Position numbers and translations under genes: made by a program. A stretch of 64,000 bases of DNA, from NCBI RefSeq assembly GCF_900142825.1, contig NZ_FRCH01000001.1:310001-374000 (forward strand). Reading direction: 5' to 3'. Under the pieces are notes generated by a model. It was not told the DNA's origin. It ran no database searches and was given only the letters and a program-made list of their open reading frames with translations. Below are positions 26,626-36,105 of the stretch, piece by piece. The first letter of the stretch is position 1. Every line of letters starts with the position of its first letter. This DNA is from Rhodanobacter sp. OK091 (GTDB lineage Bacteria > Pseudomonadota > Gammaproteobacteria > Xanthomonadales > Rhodanobacteraceae).

Positions 26626-27297
26626 CTATTCCTCGTCAAGCAGGTCGGGCAGCTCGGGCATGCTGGCCATTTCCGCAAGCAGATCATGCACCTCGGGCTC
26701 GGGCGCGATCGCCAGCGGCCAGCGCCCGATCACTTCGTTCTTGGACTGGCCGAAGAAACTGCGGATCAGCACAAACTCATGCACATGCCAGTGAATAGAC
26801 GCGATCGATTCCTCGATCGCGTCGACCGCATGACCCTGCAGCAGGGTCACATGTGGCAGGAAACTGGAGACTCCGCTTACCTGCAGCCCGACGTGGGATT
26901 GCGCAGCGGCAATCGCCTTGCGCAACTGCAATGCCGACTCGGTGGTGGCTGTGTCCGCGCACAGCACGAACGGGAACTGACCGTCCCTGGCGCTGAAGCG
27001 CATCGCCGAATCCAGCGAGGCGACGAAGCCGTTGGCGCGCACCTCGCCGGCTGCAGCCAGCAAGGCACTTTCCAGGGGTTGCCGCTGCCGCTCGGGCTTG
27101 CCCATCGGGCACAGCGAAAGATGCAGGCTGTCGATGCCGACCGACGAGCCGCTGACCCGGTGCGACTTGCGGAAACGCTCACCCACGGCGACGATCTCGG
27201 ACCTCGCGATGTCGTCCGGCATCACGGCAAAGAAGTAGTTGATGCCTGGCGCAAGTTCGGATTGGCTCGGTGAAGTCGAAATGGCCTGCATCTCCAT
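26626..27297 (-). CDS. 2H phosphoesterase (2'-5' RNA ligase family), divergent
   Basis: The 223-residue protein starts near NYFFAVMPDDIARSEI, has a first catalytic motif LHLSLCPMG and a second HVTLLQG, and ends with GRWPL, as in the LigT/2H family. Both His-x-Ser/Thr motifs are intact, so hydrolysis or ligation of 2',5'- or cyclic-phosphate RNA ends is plausible. The Asp/Glu/Leu-rich tail of about 30 residues is an extension. It is only distantly similar to the ThpR-type protein at 14036-14647. Confidence 0.8.
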   Translation of the reverse strand: MEMQAISTSPSQSELAPGINYFFAVMPDDIARSEIVAVGERFRKSHRVSGSSVGIDSLHLSLCPMGKPERQRQPLESALLAAAGEVRANGFVASLDSAMRFSARDGQFPFVLCADTATTESALQLRKAIAAAQSHVGLQVSGVSSFLPHVTLLQGHAVDAIEESIASIHWHVHEFVLIRSFFGQSKNEVIGRWPLAIAPEPEVHDLLAEMASMPELPDLLDEE

Positions 27298-27439
27298 GAC
27301 ATCAGGGTAGCGACAGGTTACACGTCCCCCACGATACTCCTCGCCAGGCTACCGCTGACCATTACACAACAGTTCGCGGCACCATGCCCGTCGTTGGGAC
27401 GAAAAGAATCCTCGTGCAGGATTCCCGCCGCAACATTGT

Positions 27440-27706
27440 TCAGCGCAGCTGGCTGTCCTTGCTGCCGCGGCGATTGTAGAGGCCCGCACTGCGACTCTCT
27501 TCGTCATGCGCCTCCTGGCAGGCTACGCATAAGCGCACGCCCGGCACGGCCTTGCGCCGCGCCGCCGGAATCGACGCATCGCATTCCTCGCAGCGCATCA
27601 GGCCGGGACCTTTGTGCAGTTGCTGACGAGCGCGCTGCACCGCATCATCGATCGTGGCGTCGATCTGGTCCTGCACGGCTCCATCGCCCGCCCAACCCGT
27701 TGCCAT
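27440..27706 (-). CDS. DksA/TraR-type C4 zinc-finger protein (YbiI-like)
   Basis: ATG 27706, preceded by CGGAGA, gives an 88-residue protein beginning MATGWAGDGAVQDQIDATI. Its zinc finger has the form CEEC-x17-CVAC. This is the short YbiI-like branch of the DksA/TraR family, which lacks the long coiled coil needed for full DksA action on RNA polymerase. Its role is not established. Confidence 0.88.
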   Translation of the reverse strand: MATGWAGDGAVQDQIDATIDDAVQRARQQLHKGPGLMRCEECDASIPAARRKAVPGVRLCVACQEAHDEESRSAGLYNRRGSKDSQLR

Positions 27707-27825
27707 GGCAATCTCCGAAAATCTCAGGTCAGTTCGATGTGTGGGCATCGGCCCCGAATATCCACCGTGCCCAGCCGTACACCGCGCCAACAAGGGCACA
27801 CGCGACCGCCTGGTTTACTCACCGG

Positions 27826-28989
27826 TCAGCCGGCCGTCGCCACCCACTCGACCCGGTTGCGCCCCTGGCGCTTGGCCCGATACAACGCCCCATCGGCGGT
27901 GCCGATCAGTGCCTCGAAACTGGCGTCGACCCCGCCGGCGATGCCGACGCTAGTGGTGAGGCTGATGACATGTGTATCGAACGTGGCCGGTTGTGCCTCC
28001 ACTTCGGCACGCATGCGCTCGGCCAGTCCAGCCGCCTGTGGAGAATCGATCGCCGGCAGCACCAGCACGAACTCCTCGCCACCGTAGCGCGAAAAAAGAG
28101 TGCCGCGAGGTAGGCCCGTTCTGCGGATCACCCCTACAAAATGATTGAGCACCACATCGCCCGCCACGTGGCCCCAGCTGTCGTTGATTGTCTTGAAGTT
28201 GTCCAGGTCGAACATCAGCACGCAGCAGGCTTGCCCGCGTGCACGACAGGCATCGACCAGACCAGAACCAATCTCGAACAGCGCGTTGCGATTGAGCAGG
28301 CCAGTAAGACCATCGGTGCGCGCCAGGTGGCGCAGATCCAGCGTCAGCCGTTCCGCAAGCATCAGCGTGAAACCGGTGCTCAATAGAAAAGTGCACAGGA
28401 TGCCGAACAAGTAATTCCAGGTGGTGAGCAGATCGGCAAGCTGCGTGTGCGCAACCGTACCCGGAAACAACACGACCACCGAACGTAACATGTAGAAAGC
28501 CATGTCGATGGCGAAAATCAGGGCAGTAAAGCTGCAGGTATTGCGCATATCCCGCGGAGAGCGCCACAGCAGCACCCAGATCATCCACAAATCCCAGACC
28601 ACGCTGTGCGCGCCGAACACCAGCGCCTCGACCGTCTGCGACGGCGGGGACAAGTAGAAACCGATCTGGTTGGCGATGAACAGACCCACCACCGCCAGCG
28701 GCCAGCGCCAGCGAAGCGGGTAGCGCAGGTGCACCGCGATACCCATCAGCATCAAGGCATTGGCCAGCGCGATCATGCCGCTGCCCACGATCGCCGATAG
28801 CACGCTGTGCTCTTCGTTCAGCCCCTGGGCGAGCGCGGCGGCAGTCAGCACCCAGAACGCGGTGGCCCAGATGCGCAACGCCGGCAGGCCACGCAACACC
28901 AGCCCGAGCAAGGTGAAGCTTACCGAGAGCGCCACGCCAATGGCTGCGCCAATGACGCCAAGCGTGTAGAGATCGAAGTGCATGCCCAT
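27826..28989 (-). CDS. Membrane diguanylate cyclase (GGDEF) with multi-helix N-terminus
   Basis: The start at 28989 (or 28983) gives about 387 residues. Six or seven hydrophobic helices occupy residues 5-205, followed by a GGDEF domain starting LARTDGLTGLLNRNALFE and containing RYGGEEFVLVLP. The residues nine and six before the motif are Pro and Thr, so the usual RxxD inhibitory site is missing, unlike the two cassette-linked cyclases. It should make cyclic di-GMP, with the membrane part sensing an unknown signal. The frame runs open upstream to 29214, but that part has no membrane or signal features. Confidence 0.88.
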   Translation of the reverse strand: MGMHFDLYTLGVIGAAIGVALSVSFTLLGLVLRGLPALRIWATAFWVLTAAALAQGLNEEHSVLSAIVGSGMIALANALMLMGIAVHLRYPLRWRWPLAVVGLFIANQIGFYLSPPSQTVEALVFGAHSVVWDLWMIWVLLWRSPRDMRNTCSFTALIFAIDMAFYMLRSVVVLFPGTVAHTQLADLLTTWNYLFGILCTFLLSTGFTLMLAERLTLDLRHLARTDGLTGLLNRNALFEIGSGLVDACRARGQACCVLMFDLDNFKTINDSWGHVAGDVVLNHFVGVIRRTGLPRGTLFSRYGGEEFVLVLPAIDSPQAAGLAERMRAEVEAQPATFDTHVISLTTSVGIAGGVDASFEALIGTADGALYRAKRQGRNRVEWVATAG

Positions 28990-29332
28990 CGCGTTTATCC
29001 AGGGACACCGAAACGGCCTGCTCTGCCCGCTGCCGGATGAACCTGGCAACGCGTCGAGGATAGCTCTCGAAAACGCCCGGGTTTGTCCACTGGATACCAG
29101 GAAGACGAAACGGCGGTCGCCGTATCCCGGCGAATACCGCATCGCCGCCGTTTTGAATCGCGACAGCTTACTGCAAGTGGCCTGGCCGGTCCGGACCAGG
29201 CAAAGCGCGCCCACCCGCTAGCCTGATCGACCGCCCGGGACGGACTCGACGCGTGGCTCGCCGGAGCGGTCGCCTTGCCCACCTGTCGTCAACAGCCGGA
29301 TCACCAAACGCCACGGCACCCGCCGCATCGAG
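28990..29332. other. 343-base region without a recognised gene
   Basis: This lies between the GGDEF gene start and the end of the amino-acid permease gene, both on the minus strand. It should contain the cyclase promoter. Open frames are present on both strands but lack ribosome sites and have no recognisable domain. Confidence 0.5.
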
Positions 29333-30712
29333 TCACGACCGCTGCAGCCGACGTCCCTTCCATGCATAGCTCACGGCCAGCAGCACGAACCAGGCCGGGC
29401 TGGCCAGCAGCGCCTGGCGAGTGTCCGGCTGCAGGCTGAGCAAGACCAGCACGAAGACGAAGAACGCCAGGCAGACCCAGCACATGAATACGCCGCCAGG
29501 CATCTTGTAGTCCGACGCTTCGTGCAGATGCGGACGCTTGCGGCGATAGGCGATATAGGCGGACAGGATCAGCGACCAGACGAACATGAAAAGCACCGCT
29601 GCCAGCGTCGTGACCAGAGTGAATACTTTGACCAGGTCCGGGATCACATAGACCAGCGTGGCGCCGAGCAACAGGCAGAAACAGGAGAACAGCAGGCCGC
29701 GCGACGGCACCGCCGCGCGCGACAGCTGGGCGAACGCCTTGGGCGCATGATTCTCTTCGGCCAGGCCGAAGAGCATGCGGCTGGTGGAGAAGATGCCACT
29801 GTTCGCCGACGAGGTGGCCGAGGTCAGCACCACGAAGTTGATCAGGCTGGCGGCGGCCGGAATGCCGGCCAGCACGAACAATTCCACGAACGGGCTCTTG
29901 CCGGGTTCGACCATGCGCCACGGCGTCACCACCATGATCGCGAGCAGGGCCAGCACGTAGAAGATGATGATGCGCACAGGGATCGAGTTGATCGCCTTGG
30001 GCAGGTTGCGCTTCGGATCGGCCGTCTCGGCGGCGGTAGTGCCCACCAGCTCGATGCCGACGAAGGCGAATACCGCAATCTGAAAGCCCGCGAAGAAGCC
30101 ACCCAGTCCTTTTGGAAACACTCCGCCGTCGTTCCACAGATTGGCCAGCGAGGCCTGATGCCCCGAAGGCGAACGAAAACCCCAGGCGACCAGCGCAAAG
30201 CCGGTCGCGATCAGCGCGCAGATCGCGATGATCTTGATCAGCGCGAACCAGAATTCCATCTCGCCGAACAGCCTCACCGTCGCCAGATTCAGGCTCAGAA
30301 GCAGCAGCACGCACAGCACTGCCGGGATCCACGGCGCGAGTCCGGGGAACCAGTACTGAGCATAGGACGCGATCGCGATCACGTCGGCGATCGCGGTGAT
30401 GATCCAGCAGAACCAGTACGTCCAGCCGCAGAAAAAGCCGGCCCAGGGTCCGAGCAGATCGGTGGAGAAGTCGATGAACGACTTGTATTGCAGATTCGAC
30501 AGCAGCAACTCGCCCATCGCCCGCATCACGAAGAACAGCATCACGCCGATGATCAGATAAACCAGCACGATCGACGGTCCCGCCAGACTGATCGTCTTGC
30601 CCGAGCCCATGAACAGGCCCGTGCCGATGGCACCGCCGATGGCGATCAGTTGCAGGTGCCGGTTCGACAGGCTGCGCCTGAGGTGATCGGGGTGCTCCAG
30701 CGATGTGGTCAT
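29333..30712 (-). CDS. cycA: APC-family amino-acid permease (D-Ala/D-Ser/Gly transporter-like)
   Basis: ATG 30712 opens a 459-residue protein with 12 predicted membrane helices. The N-terminus LSNRHLQLIAIGGAIGTGLFMGSGKTI is the hallmark of the amino-acid transporter family. Further motifs (FCGWTYWFCWI, FAFVGIELVGTTAAET) match the CycA/D-serine-D-alanine-glycine branch closely. It would import small neutral amino acids by proton symport across the inner membrane. The assignment to CycA rather than another APC permease is probable, not certain. Confidence 0.85.
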   Translation of the reverse strand: MTTSLEHPDHLRRSLSNRHLQLIAIGGAIGTGLFMGSGKTISLAGPSIVLVYLIIGVMLFFVMRAMGELLLSNLQYKSFIDFSTDLLGPWAGFFCGWTYWFCWIITAIADVIAIASYAQYWFPGLAPWIPAVLCVLLLLSLNLATVRLFGEMEFWFALIKIIAICALIATGFALVAWGFRSPSGHQASLANLWNDGGVFPKGLGGFFAGFQIAVFAFVGIELVGTTAAETADPKRNLPKAINSIPVRIIIFYVLALLAIMVVTPWRMVEPGKSPFVELFVLAGIPAAASLINFVVLTSATSSANSGIFSTSRMLFGLAEENHAPKAFAQLSRAAVPSRGLLFSCFCLLLGATLVYVIPDLVKVFTLVTTLAAVLFMFVWSLILSAYIAYRRKRPHLHEASDYKMPGGVFMCWVCLAFFVFVLVLLSLQPDTRQALLASPAWFVLLAVSYAWKGRRLQRS

Positions 30713-30940
30713 AGGGCGGGTCTTTGGCGTGTGGGATGCGCCAACATAGAAGAAACCAGGGCGCGCCGCCAATGGCATATTGGCCAGCCCGTGACGAACG
30801 ACAGCCGAAAGCGGGACCGCGAACATCCACAACCGGCTTTTCGCGTCGTCTTTGTCGCAAGCACTTTCCGGTCTTTCCGGAAAACAGGTCAGCGTGAGAA
30901 CATCGCACTCCATTCCATCAACGATGGCCTTGTCGCACGA

Positions 30941-32380
30941 ATGATGTCTGCAGCCAGGGCAAGGCAGTCGCACGCGGCAACCCGTATTGCCGTTCTCTTG
31001 CGCGCGCTGCGGGAAGCCAGCGTGACCATGCTGGCCGCGCTCGCCACTCTTCTGTGCGCACTGGCCATCGCTCCCGGACCGGGTTCGGCGGTGTTGGCCG
31101 TGGTGCTATGCCTCTCGCTCTCGCGCAGCCAGCTCGACCGCGACCTGCGCGGCCGCATCGAGGCGGCTATCGCATTGCCGATCGTCGGTCTGGTCGCAGT
31201 AGGCGTCGGCATCCTGCTGCATCGTGCGCCGTGGCTCGGTGCACTGATCTTCGTCGGTTGCATGTTCGTGTCGATCTGGCTGCGCCGCTTCGGCCCGATG
31301 GCGCAACGGCTCGGTTCGCTGATCGCGCTGCCGCTCGTCGTGCTGCTCACCACGCCGCATGTCCAGCCGGCGTCGGCCAGCGCCATTCCGGCGCCGCTGG
31401 TGCCGATAGTCATTGCGCTGCTGGCCTTGCTATGGGTCGGCGCGCTGCATGCGCTGGCTCGTCACCTGCGTTTCCTGCCACCGATGCGCACGCCAGAACG
31501 CCCGGCGCCAAAGCCAACACGCGAAAATTCGCTGCGCCCGATGGCAAGCACCCGGATGGCCGTCCAGATGGCGGTCGCTCTCAGCGCCTCCTTCGTCCTC
31601 GGCTACCTCTTCTTCGCCGAACGCTGGGCGTGGATCGTGCTCACCGCCTTCATCGTCATCAGCAGCAACCGCGGCCGGCTGGATGTCGCGTACAAGAGCG
31701 TGCTGCGCGTGCTGGGAGCGGCAGCCGGCACCCTTCTAGCTGTGACGCTCACGCTCCATATCGGATCGCACGACATGACGACAGTTGTGCTGATCCTCGC
31801 CGCGATCTTTCTCGGCGTGTGGCTGCGCCCGTTGGGGTATGCGTGGTGGGCGCTGTTCGTCACCCTCGCACTGGCCTTGCTGCAAGGTTTTGCGGGCGCA
31901 TCGACGACGCGCATGCTGTGGCCGCGGCTGGAGGAAATCGTGATTGGAGCGATCATCGGTGTCGCCTCCGCCTGGCTCGTACTGCCCGTGCACTCGACAC
32001 CCGTGTTGCGGCGACGGATCGCCGACGCCCTGGCCATCCTCGCCGATGCACTGGATCCGGCGACGCCAGCACGCCGATCCGATGACTTCGTTGCCGCCAT
32101 TTCGTCAGTGGAACAGCTCGCGCCGGCATTCCGGGCGAGCCGTCCGTTCATGCGGCACTTCAGTGCCATCCAGCCGGTGGATTGGATCGATGCACTGGTG
32201 GCGTGCCGCACACCGGCGGCCGCGCTGATCGACATGGGCGAAACGCCGGTCACCGTGCGCAAAGCGATCGGGGCCGCACGCAAATCACTGCGTGAGCCCG
32301 TGGAACTCCAGCAGGCATTGCGGGAATTGTGCCGTTCGCTGCAGAGCCATCCCGCGGGCATGGATAAGGCTACCGACTGA
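30941..32380 (+). CDS. FUSC-family membrane protein (aromatic-acid-exporter-like)
   Basis: The start is placed at the double ATG 30941/30944; upstream frame is antisense to the permease. The roughly 479-residue protein has two blocks of membrane helices (about 20-160 and 200-350). The second reads MAVQMAVALSASFVLGYLFFAERWAWIVLTAFIVISSNRGRLDVAYKSVLRVLGAAAGTLLA, the fusaric-acid-resistance-like FUSC signature, followed by a soluble helical tail. Such proteins export aromatic acids or similar compounds. No periplasmic adaptor gene is adjacent, so a complete efflux system is not shown. Confidence 0.83.
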   Translation: MMSAARARQSHAATRIAVLLRALREASVTMLAALATLLCALAIAPGPGSAVLAVVLCLSLSRSQLDRDLRGRIEAAIALPIVGLVAVGVGILLHRAPWLGALIFVGCMFVSIWLRRFGPMAQRLGSLIALPLVVLLTTPHVQPASASAIPAPLVPIVIALLALLWVGALHALARHLRFLPPMRTPERPAPKPTRENSLRPMASTRMAVQMAVALSASFVLGYLFFAERWAWIVLTAFIVISSNRGRLDVAYKSVLRVLGAAAGTLLAVTLTLHIGSHDMTTVVLILAAIFLGVWLRPLGYAWWALFVTLALALLQGFAGASTTRMLWPRLEEIVIGAIIGVASAWLVLPVHSTPVLRRRIADALAILADALDPATPARRSDDFVAAISSVEQLAPAFRASRPFMRHFSAIQPVDWIDALVACRTPAAALIDMGETPVTVRKAIGAARKSLREPVELQQALRELCRSLQSHPAGMDKATD

Positions 32381-32509
32381 AAGCTGTTCCTCGATTTCAT
32401 CGTACGGGCGACGCAACCGATGCCGCGTCGGCGGACGGTGCGAATTGGTCCTTCGATGTGAACCATGCCATCGGTCAAATCGGCACCGGCCGCAGCTTCA
32501 TCGCCGATT

Positions 32510-33610
32510 TCAGAAAACCCAGTTGACTGCTATTGCCGGCGTGACCGTGGCCACCGTGCTGCGGTTGCCCAGAATGACGCGGGTGCCGAACAACACGCCC
32601 AGATTGGGAGTCCAGCTGTATTCGACGGCCGGCGCGAGGCCGAACGCTTCGCTGGAACCGGAGTCCAGTTGGATATCGGGCAAAGGCAGCGCACCAACCT
32701 GATACATCACGTCTTGTCCATCGACGTGTGTGTTGCTGTTGTGGGTGTACGTGGCATCGAGCGCCAGCACCCAGCGACGCGTCAGACTGTATTCCCACGA
32801 GGCGTCGACGAAGAGCGAGTTGCCGGGCCTGACATGGCCACGGAAACCTTCTCCCGTGCCGTAGACACTGACTCCTTGCACGCTCGCACTGCCGGGAAAC
32901 GTCTTCGACACGTTGAAGCGCATACGCAGAATGCGACCGTTCGCCAACCAGAAATAGGTTTGCGAGTTGACCGCCAGCGTCGTGGCGTAGACGCCGCTGC
33001 CGAAGCCATCACCGGGGCGGTCGCCCAGCCGGTCGTACCGTCCGTTCGGCAAGGCCTCCTGCAACTGGATGGCGATCGTGGGAAACCAGCTGCCTTCATG
33101 GAATTCCGTGAGCCGGTACTGCGCCTGCAACTCAATATCGCCCCATCCGATACGGGAACTGCTGCGGCCGTCGTCCGCCTTGTTGTAGCCCACGATCGGA
33201 ATCAGGCCGACCGTCAAGTTTTCCACGAGCCCATAAAGCACGTAGGCACGTGACCCGAAACCATCCGTGTGAGTGGAGTGCACGTCGTAAAGATACGGCT
33301 CGATCAGGAAGTGCCCGGGCGGCAATGTCTCGGCCGAGTTGGCCAGCATGGGGCCAGTCCACCATGCGTCGTCCCGGCTTTGCCGGTTCGGCGATGGCCG
33401 AAGGGCAACGTCCGCGGCATCGGTGGCGGCAACGATTTCATCGGCTTCGCCGGCAATCCGTGCTGAGCCATCGGTTCCCATCACTTTCGGGACGCCGGGA
33501 TCGGTCCATGAAGCGTAGGCGTCCCATGCATGGCCTGAAACAGGCAGCAACACGCTGACCAGGCTGCACAGCAGCAGGCGGCAGATTCGGTGTGGATCGA
33601 GTGCTTTCAT
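32510..33610 (-). CDS. Outer-membrane beta-barrel protein (phenol-degradation MetA-like/transporter family)
   Basis: The 366-residue protein has a signal peptide (cleavage after GHA, residue 28), a linker, and a repeated pattern of amphipathic beta-strands. It ends in NWVF, with the C-terminal aromatic residue required for outer-membrane assembly. The pattern (GHFLIEPYLYD, LVENLTVGLIPIVGYN, FGLAPAVEYSWTPNLGVLFGTRVILG) resembles the barrel family annotated as MetA-pathway of phenol degradation. AAGGACAA precedes the ATG. It is divergent from a MocR-type regulator. Confidence 0.78.
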   Translation of the reverse strand: MKALDPHRICRLLLCSLVSVLLPVSGHAWDAYASWTDPGVPKVMGTDGSARIAGEADEIVAATDAADVALRPSPNRQSRDDAWWTGPMLANSAETLPPGHFLIEPYLYDVHSTHTDGFGSRAYVLYGLVENLTVGLIPIVGYNKADDGRSSSRIGWGDIELQAQYRLTEFHEGSWFPTIAIQLQEALPNGRYDRLGDRPGDGFGSGVYATTLAVNSQTYFWLANGRILRMRFNVSKTFPGSASVQGVSVYGTGEGFRGHVRPGNSLFVDASWEYSLTRRWVLALDATYTHNSNTHVDGQDVMYQVGALPLPDIQLDSGSSEAFGLAPAVEYSWTPNLGVLFGTRVILGNRSTVATVTPAIAVNWVF

Positions 33611-33648
33611 TTGTCCTTTTCATGCCAGGTGATGTCGGTCTAAAACTA

Positions 33649-33678
33649 AGCCACCTAGTGGCTCACAAGAATAGCCAC
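33649..33678. promoter_or_regulatory. Repeated AGCCAC elements in divergent promoter
   Basis: AGCCAC occurs at 33649-33654 and 33673-33678, 24 bases apart. The first is part of a small palindrome (AGCCAC-CTA-GTGGCT). MocR-type regulators bind spaced direct repeats, so these are candidate sites for the adjacent regulator. Confidence 0.5.
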
Positions 33679-33730
33679 TTTGCTAGGATTCGACCTGACC
33701 ACTCAAGATTCCAGAAAATGAAGCGACTCA

Positions 33731-35212
33731 ATGAAGCGACTCACCGCCAGCTACCTGCCGCCGATTACGCTTGCACCCAGAAGCGGCATACCGATGCACC
33801 AGCAACTGTCCGAATGGTTCCGGCAGGCAATCGTCGACGGTCAGCTACGACCCGGCCAGCGTGTGCCATCAAGCAGAAGTCTGGCCGGCGAACTGAAGGT
33901 TTCCCGCGCACCGGTCATCAGCGCTTACGAGCAGCTATATGCCGAAGGCTATCTCGAAACCTTTGTGGGCGCGGGTACTTGTGTTGCCAAATCGATACCG
34001 GGCGGCGCACTCCATCAGCCACGCACAGGCCTTCGCAAGGCACCGCAACCCGCTTCTGAAAGCAGTACGCCGCGCCGGATCTCCCGACGCGTGGAACTGA
34101 TGCGGGCTCCGCCACAGACATGGGCGAACAACCTGGGTGCCTTCCGCATCGGCATGCCGGCACTGGACCGGTTTCCGAGCGGCGTCTGGTCGAAGCTGGT
34201 CAACCGGCATTCGCGCAAACCGTCCCTGGAACTGATGGCCTACGGCGATCCGATGGGACACCTGCCATTTCGCGAAGCCATCGCGGAATATCTGAACACC
34301 GTCCGCGCGGTTCGATGTGATGCATCGCAGATCCTGGTGACGACCGGATCGCAGCAGGCCTTGCAGATGTGCGCGCACGTCCTGCTGGACGCCAACGAGC
34401 GCGTGTGGATGGAGGAGCCGGGTTATCCGGGTGCGCGCCAGGCATTCATGGGCGCCGGCGCCCGGCTCGTTCCGGTGCCGGTCGATCAGGAGGGCGTGGA
34501 TGTGGCCGAAGGCATCCGCCGGGGACGCGGTGCCCGCGTCGTCTACATCACACCCTCGCACCAGTTCCCGCTTGGCGTGACGATGAGCGCCGCGCGGCGC
34601 ATGCAATTGCTGAACTGGGCGACGCGCAACGGCGCGTGGATCGTCGAGGACGACTACGACAGCGAATACCGCTCGGGAGGCCGCCCGATCGCTTCGCTGC
34701 AAGGCCTGGACACGGACGAGCGGGTCATCTACGCGGGAACCTTCAGCAAGGTGATCTTCCCTGCTCTTCGCCTGGGCTACGTCGTCGTACCGAAGGATCT
34801 GGTGCCTGCGTTCTTTCACGCCCGCGACGCCGCCGACACTTTTTCTTCCACGCTCTACCAGATGGTCATGACCGATTTCATCCGCGAGGGGCACTTCGCG
34901 CGACACATCAGGAAAATGCGCACGCTCTATGTGGAGCGGCGAACGGCGCTGCTGGAAGCCATCCAGCGCCATCTGCGAGACAAGCTTGAAGTCATCGGCA
35001 CCGAGGCCGGCATGCATCTGGTGGCGCTGCTGCCGCCCGGCGTTGACGATGTGGCGATCTCGATCAAGGCGGCCAGGCACGGTGTGTCGGCCAGGCCGCT
35101 CTCCCCTTGCTATGCGAGCCCGCCGGCCAGAGGCGGCCTGATTCTTGGCTACGGTGGTGCGGACATACCTGAAATTCTCGAAGGCGTCCGCAAGCTCGCG
35201 CGATGCATTTGA
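33731..35212 (+). CDS. MocR/PdxR-family regulator (GntR DNA-binding + aminotransferase-like domain)
   Basis: The 493-residue protein has an N-terminal GntR winged helix (HQQLSEWFRQAIVDGQLRPGQRVPSSRSLAGELKVSRAPVISAYEQL, in part) and a fold-type I aminotransferase-like domain. Visible PLP motifs are TTGSQQAL, DDYDSEYR and YAGTFSKVIFPALRLGY with the likely Schiff-base Lys. MocR proteins sense PLP or amino-acid derivatives and control nearby genes. The divergent outer-membrane protein gene is the obvious candidate target; a GST-like gene is convergent downstream. Confidence 0.9.
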   Translation: MKRLTASYLPPITLAPRSGIPMHQQLSEWFRQAIVDGQLRPGQRVPSSRSLAGELKVSRAPVISAYEQLYAEGYLETFVGAGTCVAKSIPGGALHQPRTGLRKAPQPASESSTPRRISRRVELMRAPPQTWANNLGAFRIGMPALDRFPSGVWSKLVNRHSRKPSLELMAYGDPMGHLPFREAIAEYLNTVRAVRCDASQILVTTGSQQALQMCAHVLLDANERVWMEEPGYPGARQAFMGAGARLVPVPVDQEGVDVAEGIRRGRGARVVYITPSHQFPLGVTMSAARRMQLLNWATRNGAWIVEDDYDSEYRSGGRPIASLQGLDTDERVIYAGTFSKVIFPALRLGYVVVPKDLVPAFFHARDAADTFSSTLYQMVMTDFIREGHFARHIRKMRTLYVERRTALLEAIQRHLRDKLEVIGTEAGMHLVALLPPGVDDVAISIKAARHGVSARPLSPCYASPPARGGLILGYGGADIPEILEGVRKLARCI

Positions 35213-35265
35213 AGATTCGAGGCGTCTGCTGGCAGGCGTAAGGTCGCCGGCGCCGATCCCGCCAT

Positions 35266-35991
35266 TCACCACGGATGCTCCGGGTAGTAGCGCTGCATCA
35301 TGCGGGCGACGTAGGCGATGAGGTTCGGATGCGCTTCCACCGCACGACGCAGCGGCGTGTCGAAGAACGGCGTGGCGACGCAGGCGAGCATGCCGAACGC
35401 GGCAGCGTCCACGCCGCTGTGCGTTTCGCCCATCAGCCAGGGCTTGTCGCCCAGCAGTTGTGCCAGCGCGTCGATGGAGCGCTCGCCCAGCACGGCGATC
35501 CGCGCCGGCGCATGCCGGCCAATCCCCTGCGCGTGCAGCTCCACCGCCTTGCGGGCCTGCATGTCCTGGCGCAGTTGCGCGCGGCCGGCTTCGGGCGCGC
35601 CATCGGCGAAATGCGCGGGGCCCTTGGCGAAGTTCTCCGGATCGATCCAGCGAAACCAGACCATCGCGAAGTAGAGATGGTCTTCGAGCAGGCGCTCGAT
35701 TGCCCAGGACTGAGCCCGCTGGCATGCGTCCAGTCCCTCGTCCAGATCCACTCCGTACTTGCGCTCGATATGCGCGCGGATGAAGGTGGAGTCGCTCACC
35801 ACCTCGTCGTGGTCGTTGATGAAAGGCAGCTTGCCGTTCGGCGCCTGCGGCGGAATGGCGGAGGCCCGGTCATAGACCAGGCCGGCCATCTTCAGCTGCA
35901 CTTCGGTCTTGATCACGAACGGACTGGTGTCGGGCAGCCCGAAGCCTGCGCGGGTGGCATACAAGGTAAGGCTCGATGACGACATGGACAT
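35266..35991 (-). CDS. Glutathione S-transferase family protein (FAX/metaxin-like)
   Basis: The 241-residue protein has an N-terminal thioredoxin-like domain (TLYATRAGFGLPDTSPFVIKTEVQLKMAGL, then PNGKLPFINDHDEVVSDSTFIRAHIERKYG) and a helical C-terminal GST domain. The pattern is that of the failed-axon-connections/metaxin-like GST group. The substrate is unknown. It is the first of three GST-fold genes within 4.2 kb. Confidence 0.85.
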   Translation of the reverse strand: MSMSSSSLTLYATRAGFGLPDTSPFVIKTEVQLKMAGLVYDRASAIPPQAPNGKLPFINDHDEVVSDSTFIRAHIERKYGVDLDEGLDACQRAQSWAIERLLEDHLYFAMVWFRWIDPENFAKGPAHFADGAPEAGRAQLRQDMQARKAVELHAQGIGRHAPARIAVLGERSIDALAQLLGDKPWLMGETHSGVDAAAFGMLACVATPFFDTPLRRAVEAHPNLIAYVARMMQRYYPEHPW

Positions 35992-36105
35992 GCTCTGCGG
36001 CGGAGGATGCGCGCAGCATGGCGAAGGGCTGCTGACAGCATCGTGTCAGCAGTGGCGGCTGGGCACCTTGCCGCCATGCTTCGCGTCCCACCCGTCTTTT
36101 TTTGG

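Noticed and set aside
29522..32380. A 952-codon frame on the plus strand
   Set aside because: Its first half is antisense to the amino-acid permease and highly charged without domains; only the part from about 30941 encodes the FUSC-like membrane protein.
33935..35725. A 596-codon minus-strand frame opposite the MocR gene
   Set aside because: It covers the MocR regulator and part of a GST gene in antisense, has Arg/Gly/Ala-rich composition and no domain.
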